Assembly: GCA_051891855.1 (NCBI GenBank)
Contig: JBJFFP010000035.1
Location: 1 to 48,976 of the forward strand
Reading direction: 5' to 3'
From: SFDP01 sp051891855
Lineage (GTDB): Bacteria; Bacillota; Clostridia; Lachnospirales; Lachnospiraceae
DNA: 48,976 nt
Positions 15,141-24,266 of this stretch are shown in pieces; the stretch's first letter is position 1; every line of letters begins with the position of its first letter. The notes beneath the pieces are model-generated. The model saw only the letters and a list, made by a program, of their open reading frames with translations. It was not told the origin of the DNA and did not search any database. The position numbers and the translations under genes were made by a program.

Positions 15141-16742
15141 ATGACAGAAAGATTAAAACAAATTCCGGCAAAGATACTGGAATGGTGGAATAAATATACA
15201 TCTAAGCAAAAAACGATTATCGTTTCCATTGCGGCGGGAGTACTGGTTGCACTGGCTATTCTGATTACCATTTTAAGCCGGCCGAAATATGAGATTTTGG
15301 TCATCTGTGACAGTACTAAGGAAGCAGCTACCATAACGGAACTTTTGGACGGTGCGGGTATTCCCTATCGACTTTCCGATGATGGCTATCGGATTGAAGT
15401 GGAGGAGAAGCAGATTGGGCCTGCCAATCTGCTTTTGGGTGCAAATAACATCCCCACGGCCACCTTTGATATCAGTAATGTAACCGGCGGCGGATTGGGT
15501 ACAACAGAATCCGACAAGGTAAAATTATACAGAGCCTATTTGGAGAAGCAGCTGGAAAGTCATCTGGAAACTATGGAGAATGTGGTTAATGCCAACGTTA
15601 TTCTGAACATTCCCGAAGATGACGGAACCATGATTGCCCAGGAAAAGGATTCCTCAGCTGCAGTTATTCTGGAGCTGAATGATTCCTTGACGGATGATCA
15701 GGCAACCAGTATTGCTCAGTATGTAAAGACGGCGCTGGGTAATGAGAACGTGAAAACCATTACCATCAGCGATACCAAAGGAAAGCTGCTCTTTTCCGGG
15801 GATGACAGCCAGTCCATTACCGGAACGGCCAGCAGTCAGCTGAATGTGAAACAGCAAACGGAGGAGGTGCTTCAGGGAAATATCAAGAAAGTACTTCTGG
15901 GAACGAACGAATATAATCTGGTGGAAGTATCCAGTAATTTGCAGTTGGATTTCTCCACGGTAGAGGATGTTACCCATTTGTTCTATGCACCTGAGGGACA
16001 GACCCAAGGTGTGCTCAGTCATGAAGATATTTACGAGTCTGAGAACACAGGCGTAACCGGTGGAGTGCCGGGAACAGATACGAATAATGAAGATAATACT
16101 GACTATATGATTAACAATTATCAGGACAGTACCTCCACGGTGTCGGAAATTTCCCGGGATTATCTCCCCAATGAGAAGATGACCACAACCAAGATTCCGG
16201 CAGGCCTGATTAAATATGATGAATCCTCCCTTTCCGTTGCGGCTATCAAGTACCGCGTGCTGAAGGAAGAGGATGCCAAGAATCAGGGACTGCTGGATGG
16301 AATCAGCTGGGAAGATTATAAGGCACAGAATCAGGAGAGAACCAAGCTGGAGATAGATGAGGATATTGTGGATTTGGTAGCCAAGGCATCCGGCATCAGT
16401 GCGGATAATATTTCCTTTGTTGCCTATGAAGAACCCATGTATATTGATGCAGAAGGGTTAGCGGTTACCCCTACAGATATTCTGCAGATCGTTCTTATCG
16501 TTCTGATTTTGGGACTTCTGGCTTTTGTCATTATCCGAAGCATGAGGGCTGACAGAGAGAGCGTGGAAGAGGAAGAGGTTTCCGTAGAGAGCCTTCTGCA
16601 GTCTACCCAGGACAGTGGACTGGAGGATATTGAGGTTGAAGCCAAGTCGGAAACCAGAAAGCTTATTGAGAAATTTGTCAATGAAAATCCTGAGGCCGCA
16701 GCAAACCTGTTGCGTAACTGGCTGCAGGAGGATTGGGGCTAG
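15141..16742 (+). CDS. fliF: Flagellar MS-ring protein FliF
   Basis: A 533-residue membrane ring protein. The first transmembrane segment is at about 26-48 (TIIVSIAAGVLVALAILIT), followed by the YscJ/FliF ring-building motifs (YEILVICDSTKEAATITELL, LYRAYLEKQLESHLETMENV). A second transmembrane segment (ILQIVLIVLILGLLAFVII) lies near 447-465. The C-terminal tail FVNENPEAAANLLRNWL is the FliG-binding peptide. Length matches B. subtilis FliF. It is the platform for rod, export gate and switch assembly. Confidence 0.95.
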   Translation: MTERLKQIPAKILEWWNKYTSKQKTIIVSIAAGVLVALAILITILSRPKYEILVICDSTKEAATITELLDGAGIPYRLSDDGYRIEVEEKQIGPANLLLGANNIPTATFDISNVTGGGLGTTESDKVKLYRAYLEKQLESHLETMENVVNANVILNIPEDDGTMIAQEKDSSAAVILELNDSLTDDQATSIAQYVKTALGNENVKTITISDTKGKLLFSGDDSQSITGTASSQLNVKQQTEEVLQGNIKKVLLGTNEYNLVEVSSNLQLDFSTVEDVTHLFYAPEGQTQGVLSHEDIYESENTGVTGGVPGTDTNNEDNTDYMINNYQDSTSTVSEISRDYLPNEKMTTTKIPAGLIKYDESSLSVAAIKYRVLKEEDAKNQGLLDGISWEDYKAQNQERTKLEIDEDIVDLVAKASGISADNISFVAYEEPMYIDAEGLAVTPTDILQIVLIVLILGLLAFVIIRSMRADRESVEEEEVSVESLLQSTQDSGLEDIEVEAKSETRKLIEKFVNENPEAAANLLRNWLQEDWG

Positions 16743-16783
16743 GACTGCTTAAGCTTTCCTGACCATTGACAAGGAGGAAAACT

Positions 16784-17800
16784 ATGGCACGAACGGGAGA
16801 GGACAAAATGTCCGGACTTCAGAAATCAGCAATTTTGCTGATTAGTCTGGGCCCGGAAAAGTCCGCCAATATTTTTAAACATCTGAAGGAAGAAGAAATA
16901 GAAGAGCTGACGCTGGAAATTGCTAATACCCGAAATGTAACCACTCAGATTAAGGAAGAGGTTATCGGGGAATTTTATCAGCTCTGTCTTGCGCAACAGT
17001 ACATAGCAGAGGGTGGTATCGGTTATGCTAAGGAGCTGCTGGAAAAGGCTTTGGGAGCAGAGAAGGCAGTTTCGGTAATCAGCAAGCTGACGGCTTCCCT
17101 GCAGGTTAAACCCTTTGAATTTGTAAGAAAAACGGATGCTTCTCAGCTGCTTAACTTTATTCAGGATGAGCATCCTCAGACTATCGCATTGATTTTGTCT
17201 TACATGTCGCCGGGGCAGGCATCTATGATTATTTCCGCACTTCCGCCTGAACGTCAGGCAGATGTGGCAAAGAGGGTAGCGTTAATGGATAGAACCAGTC
17301 CGGATATTATCAAGGAAGTAGAAAAGATTTTGGAATCCAAGCTGTCCAGCCTGGTTAATCAGGATTATACCATTATCGGTGGTGTAGATGCTGTTGTTGA
17401 CATTCTGAATGCAGTTGACCGCGGCACAGAGAAACATATTATGGAGACCTTGGAAATTGAAGAGCCTGAACTGGCTGATGAAATCCGCAAGAAGATGTTT
17501 GTATTTGAGGATATCTTGCTTCTGGATGACCGGGCAATCCAGAGAGTACTGCGGGATGTGGATAATAATGACCTTGCTGTAGCCCTTAAGGGAGCCAATG
17601 AAAATGTCCAGACGGTAATTTTCAACAACCTGTCCAAGCGTCTGTCTGCCATGATCAAAGAGGATATGGAATTTATGGGCCCTGTCCGCATGAAGGATGT
17701 GGAAGAGGCACAGCAGAAAATTGTTAATATTATCAGAAAACTGGAAGATTCAGGAGAAGTGGTAATTTCCAGAGGTGGAGGAGACGAGATTGTTGTCTAA
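16784..17800 (+). CDS. fliG: Flagellar motor switch protein FliG
   Basis: A 338-residue FliG with the N-domain (LQKSAILLISLGPEKSANIF), the middle domain with EHPQTIALILSYM, and the C-terminal torque domain with the charged helix RVLRDVDNNDLAVALKGA. It couples the stator to the MS-ring and carries the rotation switch. The ATG at 16784 is preferred to the frame opening at 16766 because AAGGAGGAAA lies at the right spacing and the length then equals B. subtilis FliG. The 3' end overlaps fliH. Confidence 0.95.
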   Translation: MARTGEDKMSGLQKSAILLISLGPEKSANIFKHLKEEEIEELTLEIANTRNVTTQIKEEVIGEFYQLCLAQQYIAEGGIGYAKELLEKALGAEKAVSVISKLTASLQVKPFEFVRKTDASQLLNFIQDEHPQTIALILSYMSPGQASMIISALPPERQADVAKRVALMDRTSPDIIKEVEKILESKLSSLVNQDYTIIGGVDAVVDILNAVDRGTEKHIMETLEIEEPELADEIRKKMFVFEDILLLDDRAIQRVLRDVDNNDLAVALKGANENVQTVIFNNLSKRLSAMIKEDMEFMGPVRMKDVEEAQQKIVNIIRKLEDSGEVVISRGGGDEIVV

Positions 17801-18635
17801 GGGTCTGATAAAGGCAAATCAGGTTATGTTGACGGAAAGCGACCTTAGAATCATCGACAGCAACCAGCTGATTGCCGAGAAACTAGAAAAGATACGCCCT
17901 GGGATGTCCGCAGGTACAGAAGCGGAAGGGTTCCAAACAGGCTTGAATGCACCCCGGGTAGAGGCGGTTTTTGCCCAAGAAGGTGAAGAAGGTAGTCCTT
18001 TAACAAGTGATATTGCAGCAGAAGCCCAGGAGCCTGCCTATACGGGACCAAGCCCGGAGGAATTGATTGCAGAGGCAGAAGTCCAAATTGAAGAAATGAA
18101 GCAAAAGGCCAGAGAAGAGATTGAGGCTATGCGGGAATATACCTTGGAAGAATGGCGTCAGCAGGGCTATAATGAGGGACAGAAGCAGGCGGTGGAAGAG
18201 CTGGAAAGAGAAAAAACTGTTCTAAAGGCTAAGGCTGCACAGCTGGAGGAGGATTACCAGGAGAAAATCAGCCAACTGGAGCCGGCTTTCATTGAAACGC
18301 TTACGGGAATCTACGAACAGATTTTCAAGGTGGATTTAGCTGATTATAAGCCTGTTTTGCTCCATGCGATCAGTAATTCTATCCGAAACATTGAAGGAGG
18401 AAGAGATTTTATTGTGCATGTAAGCCGTGACGATTACGATGCAGTAATGGCTGCCAAGGCGGAACTGACGGCGGGGCTTGCATCTTCCAGTGCTTCTATG
18501 GAGATTGTTGAGGATATGACTCTGGGGCCGAATCAGTGCATGATTGAGACCAGTAATGGTATTTTTGACTGTAGCATAGGAAGTCAGCTGGAGGAATTGG
18601 GAAGAAGGCTTCGTCTTCTTTCCTATGAAAAATAG
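17790..18635 (+). CDS. fliH: Flagellar export apparatus regulator FliH
   Basis: A roughly 281-residue FliH, the stator-like regulator of the export ATPase FliI. It starts (M)LSKGLIKANQV, followed by an acidic, Gln/Glu-rich coiled coil (residues about 85-180), and the C-terminal FliH domain ending GSQLEELGRRLRLL. The TTG at 17790 is chosen because GGAGGAG (17777-17783) is well spaced; a GTG at 17775 in the same frame has no site. The start lies inside fliG, so translation is coupled. Sequence conservation is low, as usual for FliH; gene order supports the call. Confidence 0.85.
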   Translation: MLSKGLIKANQVMLTESDLRIIDSNQLIAEKLEKIRPGMSAGTEAEGFQTGLNAPRVEAVFAQEGEEGSPLTSDIAAEAQEPAYTGPSPEELIAEAEVQIEEMKQKAREEIEAMREYTLEEWRQQGYNEGQKQAVEELEREKTVLKAKAAQLEEDYQEKISQLEPAFIETLTGIYEQIFKVDLADYKPVLLHAISNSIRNIEGGRDFIVHVSRDDYDAVMAAKAELTAGLASSSASMEIVEDMTLGPNQCMIETSNGIFDCSIGSQLEELGRRLRLLSYEK

Positions 18636-18662
18636 CATCATATTTGAAAAGGCGTAAAACAG

Positions 18663-19982
18663 ATGGTGGAAATGACCATTGATTTAGAAAAATATAACAG
18701 AATATTTGAACAGCCCTTAATTAAGAAAAAGGGAAAAATCGTAAATGTGGTAGGATTGACGGTGGAATCTGCGGGACCGGACGCCAAGTTGGGAGATATT
18801 TGCTATATTTACCCCGGTGGAGAAGAGGTGCCGCCCATTATGGCAGAGGTGGTGGGCTTTAAAAATGGAAAGACACAGCTTATGCCCTATGAGGTGACGG
18901 ACGGAATCGCTTCCGGAAACATTGTGGAGAATACGGGAGAACCACTGCAGGTATTGGTAAGCGATGAGCTTTTAGGGAAATGCCTTGACGGTTTGGGACG
19001 GCCCATAGATGGAACGCAAATCACGAAGGGTCAGGCCTATACGGTAGAAGCACTCCCCCCAGACCCCATGAGCAGAGAGATTATCAGCGAGATACTGCCC
19101 TTGGGAGTAAGAGCCGTGGATGGGCTTATTACCATAGGGAAGGGACAGAGAATCGGAATTTTTGCCGGCTCAGGTGTGGGAAAGTCTACCTTAATGGGTA
19201 TGTTTGCCCGCAATACAAAAGCGGATATTAACGTTATCGGACTTGTAGGAGAGCGGGGAAGAGAAGTAAGAGAATTTATAGAGCGGGATTTGGGAGAAGA
19301 AGGAATGAAGCGCTCCGTAGTAGTGGTTGCTACTTCTGATCGTCCTGCATTGGAACGAAATAAGGCGGCAAAAACGGCTACGGCCATTGCGGAATATTTC
19401 AGAGATCAGGGAAAGGATGTTCTGTTAATGATGGATTCCTTGACCCGATTCAGTATGGCACAGCGGGAAATTGGTCTGGCCAGTGGAGAACCTCCGGTGT
19501 CCCGGGGCTATCCCCCCAGTGTATATTCGGAAATGCCCAAGCTGCTGGAGAGGGCAGGAAATTCATCAAAAGGCTCCATTACCGGCTTGTATACGGTTTT
19601 GGTTGATGGTGATGATTTTAATGAGCCTATTACGGATACGGCCAGAAGTATTTTGGACGGCCACGTCATGCTGAGCCGGAAGTTGGTTCATCGTAATCAT
19701 TACCCAGCTATTGATATTTTGCAAAGTATATCCCGTTGTATGAGTCAGATTGCTACAAGAGAGCATAAGCAGGCTGCTGGTAAGCTGAAAAATGTAATGG
19801 CAACCTATAACGAAGCGGAGGACTTGATTAATATCGGAGCTTACAAGAAAGGAAGTAATGCAGGAATTGACTATGCGATAGAGAAGATTGATGCTGTGAA
19901 TCAATTCCTTATGCAGGATGTAGAGGAAAAGGTTGCTTTGGAAGAGACTATTGAAGGTCTTAGAAAGCTGTTTGAAGATTAG
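18663..19982 (+). CDS. fliI: Flagellum-specific ATPase FliI
   Basis: A 439-residue F1-beta-like ATPase of the flagellar type III export system. Walker A is AGSGVGKSTLMGM near residue 168-180, the catalytic GERGREVREF lies near 205, and Walker B VLLMMDSLTRFSMAQ near 255. SGEPPVSRGYPPSVYSEMPK is a FliI/SctN hallmark. Length is that of B. subtilis FliI. The ribosome site before ATG 18663 is weak (AAAAGG); a second ATG nine bases on, after GGTGG, is possible. Confidence 0.95.
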   Translation: MVEMTIDLEKYNRIFEQPLIKKKGKIVNVVGLTVESAGPDAKLGDICYIYPGGEEVPPIMAEVVGFKNGKTQLMPYEVTDGIASGNIVENTGEPLQVLVSDELLGKCLDGLGRPIDGTQITKGQAYTVEALPPDPMSREIISEILPLGVRAVDGLITIGKGQRIGIFAGSGVGKSTLMGMFARNTKADINVIGLVGERGREVREFIERDLGEEGMKRSVVVVATSDRPALERNKAAKTATAIAEYFRDQGKDVLLMMDSLTRFSMAQREIGLASGEPPVSRGYPPSVYSEMPKLLERAGNSSKGSITGLYTVLVDGDDFNEPITDTARSILDGHVMLSRKLVHRNHYPAIDILQSISRCMSQIATREHKQAAGKLKNVMATYNEAEDLINIGAYKKGSNAGIDYAIEKIDAVNQFLMQDVEEKVALEETIEGLRKLFED

Positions 19983-20007
19983 CCTGAAAGCAGAATGAGA
20001 GGAAATC

Positions 20008-20469
20008 ATGGCAAAGTTTATCTACCGAATGCAGAATATCCTGAATATTAAGTATAAGCTGGAGGAACAGGCAAAAAATGAATTTATGCTTGCCAATCGG
20101 ATACTGCAGGAGGAAGAGGACAAAAAAACCAGACTGCTGATGCGAAAGAGTGACTATCAGAACAGAGCCAAACGATTACTCTCCCAAAAGCTTGATTTAT
20201 TCAAAATCATGGAGAATAAAGAAGCAATTCTCAGGATGGATGAATTTATTAAGGAGCAGGATGTGGTAATTGAAAGAGCTAGGAAAAACAGGGAAGAAAA
20301 AGCAGAGATTCTGGCTGAACTGAGACAGGAGAGAAAGGCTCAGGAGAAGCTTAGGGAAAAGGCTTTTGAAAGCTTTATTCAAGAAGAAAATTCCAAAGAG
20401 AGCAAGGAAATTGATGAACTGGTAAGCTTTACTTACGGAAAAAAGCGAAAGAAAGATTCCAGAGGATAA
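20008..20469 (+). CDS. fliJ: Flagellar export chaperone FliJ
   Basis: A 153-residue protein that is almost entirely heptad-patterned coiled coil, starting FIYRMQNILNIKYKLEEQAK and ending with a Lys/Arg-rich tail. FliJ is the central stalk of the FliI hexamer and escorts export chaperones. Weak sequence conservation is compensated by its position right after fliI. GAGAGGAAATC precedes the start. Confidence 0.9.
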   Translation: MAKFIYRMQNILNIKYKLEEQAKNEFMLANRILQEEEDKKTRLLMRKSDYQNRAKRLLSQKLDLFKIMENKEAILRMDEFIKEQDVVIERARKNREEKAEILAELRQERKAQEKLREKAFESFIQEENSKESKEIDELVSFTYGKKRKKDSRG

Positions 20470-20478
20470 ATTAGAATA

Positions 20479-21351
20479 ATGGCAGAAGAGATTATTTTAG
20501 ATCAGGCAGAAGAAAAAAAGAGAATAAAAGAAGAACGTAAAAAGCTGAAGGCAGAACAGAAGGCGCAGAAAAAAGAAGCCAGGCAGCGTGCAAAGGAGCT
20601 TTCCTACCAGGAGGCTGACTTGGAGCAGGAAGGAAGCAACCTGCCTATCTTTTTCACCACAGTGGCCATTGTCTGTATTTGGCTGGCTATTCTTTGCGTT
20701 TTAATCAAGCTGGATGTGGGCGGCTTCGGCTCTAACGTACTTACCCCGGTACTCAAGGATGTTCCTGTGGTAAATAAGATTCTTCCCGGGGCAAAAACGA
20801 CGGGAGAAAGTGTTTCTGACGGGGGTGAGGGAAGCTATTCCGGCTATAACAGCCTGAAGGAAGCGGTGGAACAGATTAAGGTTTTGGAGCTGCAGCTGCA
20901 GCAGTCCGACATGAAGGCAGGAGCTTTGGAAGAAGAGAATAAAGAGCTTCAGGATGAAATTGCACGCCTGCGTACCTTTGAGGAAAGTCAGGTAGAGTTT
21001 GAACGAATCAAGACTCAATTCTATGAAGAGGTTATTTATGCAGATAATGGCCCGGGAGTTGAGGAGTATCAGAAATATTACGAGTCCATTGATCCTACGA
21101 CGGCAGAGTTTTTATATAAGCAGGTAGTAGGACAGCTGGAGGAAAGTAAGGATGTACAGGATTATGCTCAGGCTTATTCAGCGATGAAGCCTAAGCAGGC
21201 TGCCGGGATTTTTGAAGAAATGACCAATAACTTGGATTTGGCAGCCAGAATTTTAAATGAAATGGATCCTGAGGCCAGAGGTGATATTCTGGGAGTAATG
21301 GATCCGGCAATCGCGGCGAAATTGACCAAAATCATGGAACCCGATTCTTAA
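20479..21351 (+). CDS. MotE-like / MgtE-N domain flagellar protein
   Basis: A 290-residue single-pass membrane protein. A Lys/Glu-rich cytoplasmic start (residues 1-50) is followed by a transmembrane segment (FFTTVAIVCIWLAILCVLI, about 57-76), an extracytoplasmic coiled coil (VKVLELQLQQSD region), and a C-terminal MgtE-N-like helical domain: SAMKPKQAAGIFEEM, LAARILNEMDPEARGDILG, MDPAIAAKLTKIM. Proteins of this type lie between fliJ and fliK in many Firmicutes; MotE of Campylobacter is a stabiliser of the MotB stator. A motor-related role is inferred. The stop codon contributes to a SigD-like promoter. Confidence 0.78.
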   Translation: MAEEIILDQAEEKKRIKEERKKLKAEQKAQKKEARQRAKELSYQEADLEQEGSNLPIFFTTVAIVCIWLAILCVLIKLDVGGFGSNVLTPVLKDVPVVNKILPGAKTTGESVSDGGEGSYSGYNSLKEAVEQIKVLELQLQQSDMKAGALEEENKELQDEIARLRTFEESQVEFERIKTQFYEEVIYADNGPGVEEYQKYYESIDPTTAEFLYKQVVGQLEESKDVQDYAQAYSAMKPKQAAGIFEEMTNNLDLAARILNEMDPEARGDILGVMDPAIAAKLTKIMEPDS

Positions 21352-21375
21352 TTTGCTTCATTTTTTTGTCGATAT
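21349..21375 (+). promoter_or_regulatory. SigD (sigma-28)-like promoter upstream of fliK
   Basis: TAAT (21349-21352), a 15-base spacer, then GTCGATAT (21368-21375). The B. subtilis SigD consensus is TAAA, 15 bases, GCCGATAT, so there are only two mismatches at ideal spacing. The -35 uses the stop codon of the preceding gene. A sigD gene lies in the same cluster. It would boost fliK-flgD-flgE. Confidence 0.5.
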
Positions 21376-21382
21376 ATATGAT

Positions 21383-21425
21383 GAGCTCGTTTTATCCCTG
21401 CAGGCGTTAAAACCTGCAAGAGCTC
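21383..21425 (+). promoter_or_regulatory. Structured leader before fliK
   Basis: Outer arms GAGCTC (21383-21388 and 21420-21425) enclose inner arms TGCAGG (21399-21404) and CCTGCA (21413-21418). An alternative pairing GTTTTA (21389-21394) with TAAAAC (21408-21413) excludes the inner stem. No T tract follows. It lies within the predicted leader of the SigD-like promoter, about 45 bases before fliK. It matches no riboswitch class I know. Confidence 0.45.
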
Positions 21426-21470
21426 GTTGGGCACATTGAAAATGAAAATACGAAAGAAAGGAGGAAAGAG

Positions 21471-22886
21471 ATGAGCAGTGCGTCAATAACCAAAATCACC
21501 TCCTGTCTGATGGATGCTGTAGGAAGTGATAACCTAAAGACAAGCCAGAATACCGGTCAGGACAGCTTCTCCCAGGTTTTCAATCAGACCAACGGAGAAA
21601 AAAGCCCGGAAGCTTCCGATGTCAAAACGATGAAAGCGGAAGGAAGCAGTATTCAGGAGCATGCCAACAGCCAGAAGAAGACCGGCTGCAAGTCCCTGGA
21701 GGAGAAGAAGCAGACGGCAGAGACAATGCTGGAAGAAGACCGAATCAGAGAAGTAACTGAGGAAATCGGAGCTCAGATGGTAGAGGAAGTGGCCAAAACC
21801 TTCAACGTTACCGTGGAAGAAGTGGAACAGGCCATGGAAGAGCTGGGGCTGATTCCCACAGACCTGCTGAATGGAGAAAATCTGACTCAGTTGGCTTTAA
21901 GCTTAAATGCGGAAACCGACTCTATGGCTATTCTGACCAATGAGCAGCTGTTTACAGATTTGAAGGGGCTGATTGATACTGCAGGAGATTTAATCAATCA
22001 ACTGACAGAGGAGTTTTCCATGACTGATGAGCAGCTGACCCAGCTGCTAACTGCCTTCAAGGAAGAAGCGGTTTCCCAGGATGAGGTAAATCCCCAGCTC
22101 CTGTTTGCCGACACAGCAGAAACTCAGACTGCCCAAGAGGTTGTTGCTTCTGCGACACCTGAAGTAGAGGTTGAGATGGAAAACCAACCGATTTCCGTAG
22201 AAAATCTTCAGCCTCAGGACAACCAGCAGGTGCAGGAGAATCTAATTCCTGCCGATACGGTAGAGAACCAGTCGGAAAAAAGCCAGAGCAAACCGGATAC
22301 AGGAACACAGGAAGGGAATCTGGCACATACGGGAGAAAGCTTTGCATCAAACCTGCTGAATCAGCTAAGTGAAGCGGTGGAGAATGCTTCCGATACCAAG
22401 ACAGGTTATGGGGTAAATGGTCAGGAGCTGATTAATCAGATTACTGAGCAGATTAAGATTCTGGTAAAAGCAGATACCACGGAAATGGAGCTTCAGCTTC
22501 ATCCCGCCAGTTTGGGAAGCCTGAAGGTTCAGATTGCCAGCAAGGCAGGTATACTGACAGCTACCTTTACCACGGAAAACGAGGCGGTGAAGGCAGCCAT
22601 GGAAGGACAGATGGTTCAGCTGAAGGAAAACTTTGAACAGCAGGGACTGAAGGTGGAAGCGGTGGAAGTAAACGTGGAAGCCAAAGGCTTTGAACGAAGT
22701 CTGGATCAACAGGAAAAAGAACAGAATGACTTTAGCAACCAGAATAAAAAAGGCGGACGCCGTATCAGCCTGATGGATTTGGAAGGTCAGGAGGAAGAGC
22801 TTTCCGGTGAAGAGTTATCAGAAGGTGACAGAATCGTTGCTGATTTGATGAGAAGAAACGGAAACACCCTGGATTATACCGTATAA
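21471..22886 (+). CDS. fliK: Flagellar hook-length control protein FliK
   Basis: A 471-residue FliK. The long N-terminal part is Gln/Glu-rich and poorly conserved (hook ruler). The C-terminal Flg_hook domain (about 325-415) is recognisable from LQLHPASLGSLKVQIASKAG and the following GQMVQLKENFEQQGLKVEAV. FliK measures the hook and switches FlhB export specificity. AAGGAGGAAAGAG precedes the ATG. It is followed by the hook-cap gene flgD. Confidence 0.88.
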   Translation: MSSASITKITSCLMDAVGSDNLKTSQNTGQDSFSQVFNQTNGEKSPEASDVKTMKAEGSSIQEHANSQKKTGCKSLEEKKQTAETMLEEDRIREVTEEIGAQMVEEVAKTFNVTVEEVEQAMEELGLIPTDLLNGENLTQLALSLNAETDSMAILTNEQLFTDLKGLIDTAGDLINQLTEEFSMTDEQLTQLLTAFKEEAVSQDEVNPQLLFADTAETQTAQEVVASATPEVEVEMENQPISVENLQPQDNQQVQENLIPADTVENQSEKSQSKPDTGTQEGNLAHTGESFASNLLNQLSEAVENASDTKTGYGVNGQELINQITEQIKILVKADTTEMELQLHPASLGSLKVQIASKAGILTATFTTENEAVKAAMEGQMVQLKENFEQQGLKVEAVEVNVEAKGFERSLDQQEKEQNDFSNQNKKGGRRISLMDLEGQEEELSGEELSEGDRIVADLMRRNGNTLDYTV

Positions 22887-22912
22887 GTCCTATGGACAGA
22901 AAGGAGAAATGA

Positions 22913-23764
22913 ATGAGTGTAATAGCACAAGTGAAGGACGGAAAGCTGGTAGATGCCGTATCCACTATTGATACCAAAAGCAAGAGTTCTAACTCAAGCC
23001 TGGATAAGGAAGCATTTTTACAGCTTTTGGTAGCACAGATGAAGTATCAGGATCCCTTAGAGCCTACCTCCAATACCGAATATATTTCACAGCTGGCAAC
23101 CTTCTCATCGCTGGAAGAAATGCAGAATTTAAACAATGGAATGACTCTCCAGAGAGCGTCCCTTTTGGTTGGACAGTATGTATTTATGAGCGTTACGGAC
23201 AGCAGCGGCAATACAACCTATCCGGAAGGCTATGTGGATTATGTGGTGTATGAGAACAACAAGGCTTATCTTTCCATTAATGATACCCTGTATTCCATTG
23301 ATGATCTGGATAGCGTTGCCGATCCTACCTATGTAGCTGCGATTAAGGCTGCTGAGAATTTTGTAGAGCAGATGAATAAGCTTCCTTCGGTCAAGGTAGT
23401 AGACAGAGAGGATGGAGAGGCCTTAGGCAAGCTGGTTATCACCTATGAAAACATGACGGATTATCAGAAAAGCTTCTTAAGCAAGGAGACTCTGGAGCTC
23501 TATAAGGATTATCTGAGCAAATATCAGGAGCTGATTGTAACACCGGTAAGCAGCTTTATTCAGAAGATGGAATCACTGGCAGATGTGGAGGATTTCAATG
23601 AGGAGCAAATAACGGCTCTGAAGAGCATCGTTGGCACCTATCAGGATTTTACCACCTACCAAAAGTCATTGTTGGCTTCAGATGCCCTGAAGCTTTACCA
23701 TACGCTTAAGGCAAAATATGATGAATTGACGGCTAAGAACGAGGAAGCTGGTAAGACAGAATAG
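22913..23764 (+). CDS. flgD: Flagellar hook-cap protein FlgD with two extra C-terminal helical repeats
   Basis: A 283-residue protein. Residues 1-140 are a normal FlgD: LDKEAFLQLLVAQMKYQDPL, then STLEEM-like SSLEEMQNLNN and VGQYVFMSV. Residues 150-207 and 215-272 are two copies of a roughly 58-residue helical repeat not expected in FlgD. Both show F-x-x-x-M, a central Y-x-x-(M/F)-T-x-YQKS-(F/L)-L, L-x-LY, and a final KY-x-EL. They resemble helical repeats of Gram-positive cell-surface proteins (the ALTDEQKALV-type modules). The hook scaffold role is secure; the role of the repeats is unknown. GAAAGGAG precedes the ATG. Confidence 0.88.
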   Translation: MSVIAQVKDGKLVDAVSTIDTKSKSSNSSLDKEAFLQLLVAQMKYQDPLEPTSNTEYISQLATFSSLEEMQNLNNGMTLQRASLLVGQYVFMSVTDSSGNTTYPEGYVDYVVYENNKAYLSINDTLYSIDDLDSVADPTYVAAIKAAENFVEQMNKLPSVKVVDREDGEALGKLVITYENMTDYQKSFLSKETLELYKDYLSKYQELIVTPVSSFIQKMESLADVEDFNEEQITALKSIVGTYQDFTTYQKSLLASDALKLYHTLKAKYDELTAKNEEAGKTE

Positions 23765-23787
23765 TTGATTAAAGAGGGGAAACGGAA

Positions 23788-24189
23788 ATGAATATACAAC
23801 GTAGCCAATTCCTTTCCATAAACGAACTGCAGGAACAGTACCTCAACAGACAGCCTGTTAAACCTGCTGCAGACACCAACAGGCAGGGATTGACCTTTGA
23901 AGAAATCTGGAAGGAAAAAACGGGTCAGCTGGATGAGGGGCTGAGATTTTCCAAGCATGCAAGCAGCCGCTTGGCAGACAGAAGCATTGTCTTATCCGAT
24001 AATCAGCTGGATCGATTGACGGAGGGAGCCAGAAAAGCGGGAGAGAAAGGAATCAAAGAATCATTGGTCATGGTTGATCAGCTTGCATTTATCGTTAATG
24101 TGCCAAGTCAAACGGTGATTACCGCGATGGATCAGAACCAAACCGATGAAAACATTTTCACAAATATTGATGGTGCTGTAATTATCTAG
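23788..24189 (+). CDS. TIGR02530-type flagellar operon protein
   Basis: A 133-residue protein with the conserved core LRFSKHASSRLADRSIVLSD, followed by LDRLTEGARKAGEKGIKESL and a hydrophobic C-terminal strand region (VDQLAFIVNVPSQTVITAMD). This small family is found between flgD and flgE in many Firmicutes. It probably takes part in hook export or assembly, but a function is not established. AGGGGAAACGG precedes the ATG. Confidence 0.85.
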   Translation: MNIQRSQFLSINELQEQYLNRQPVKPAADTNRQGLTFEEIWKEKTGQLDEGLRFSKHASSRLADRSIVLSDNQLDRLTEGARKAGEKGIKESLVMVDQLAFIVNVPSQTVITAMDQNQTDENIFTNIDGAVII

Positions 24190-24266
24190 CCGGACCTAAC
24201 GGAGGCTAAGGTTCCCGAATGACAGACGGAACCATTACAGCGAGATACTTAGGAGGTCATTTCGTT

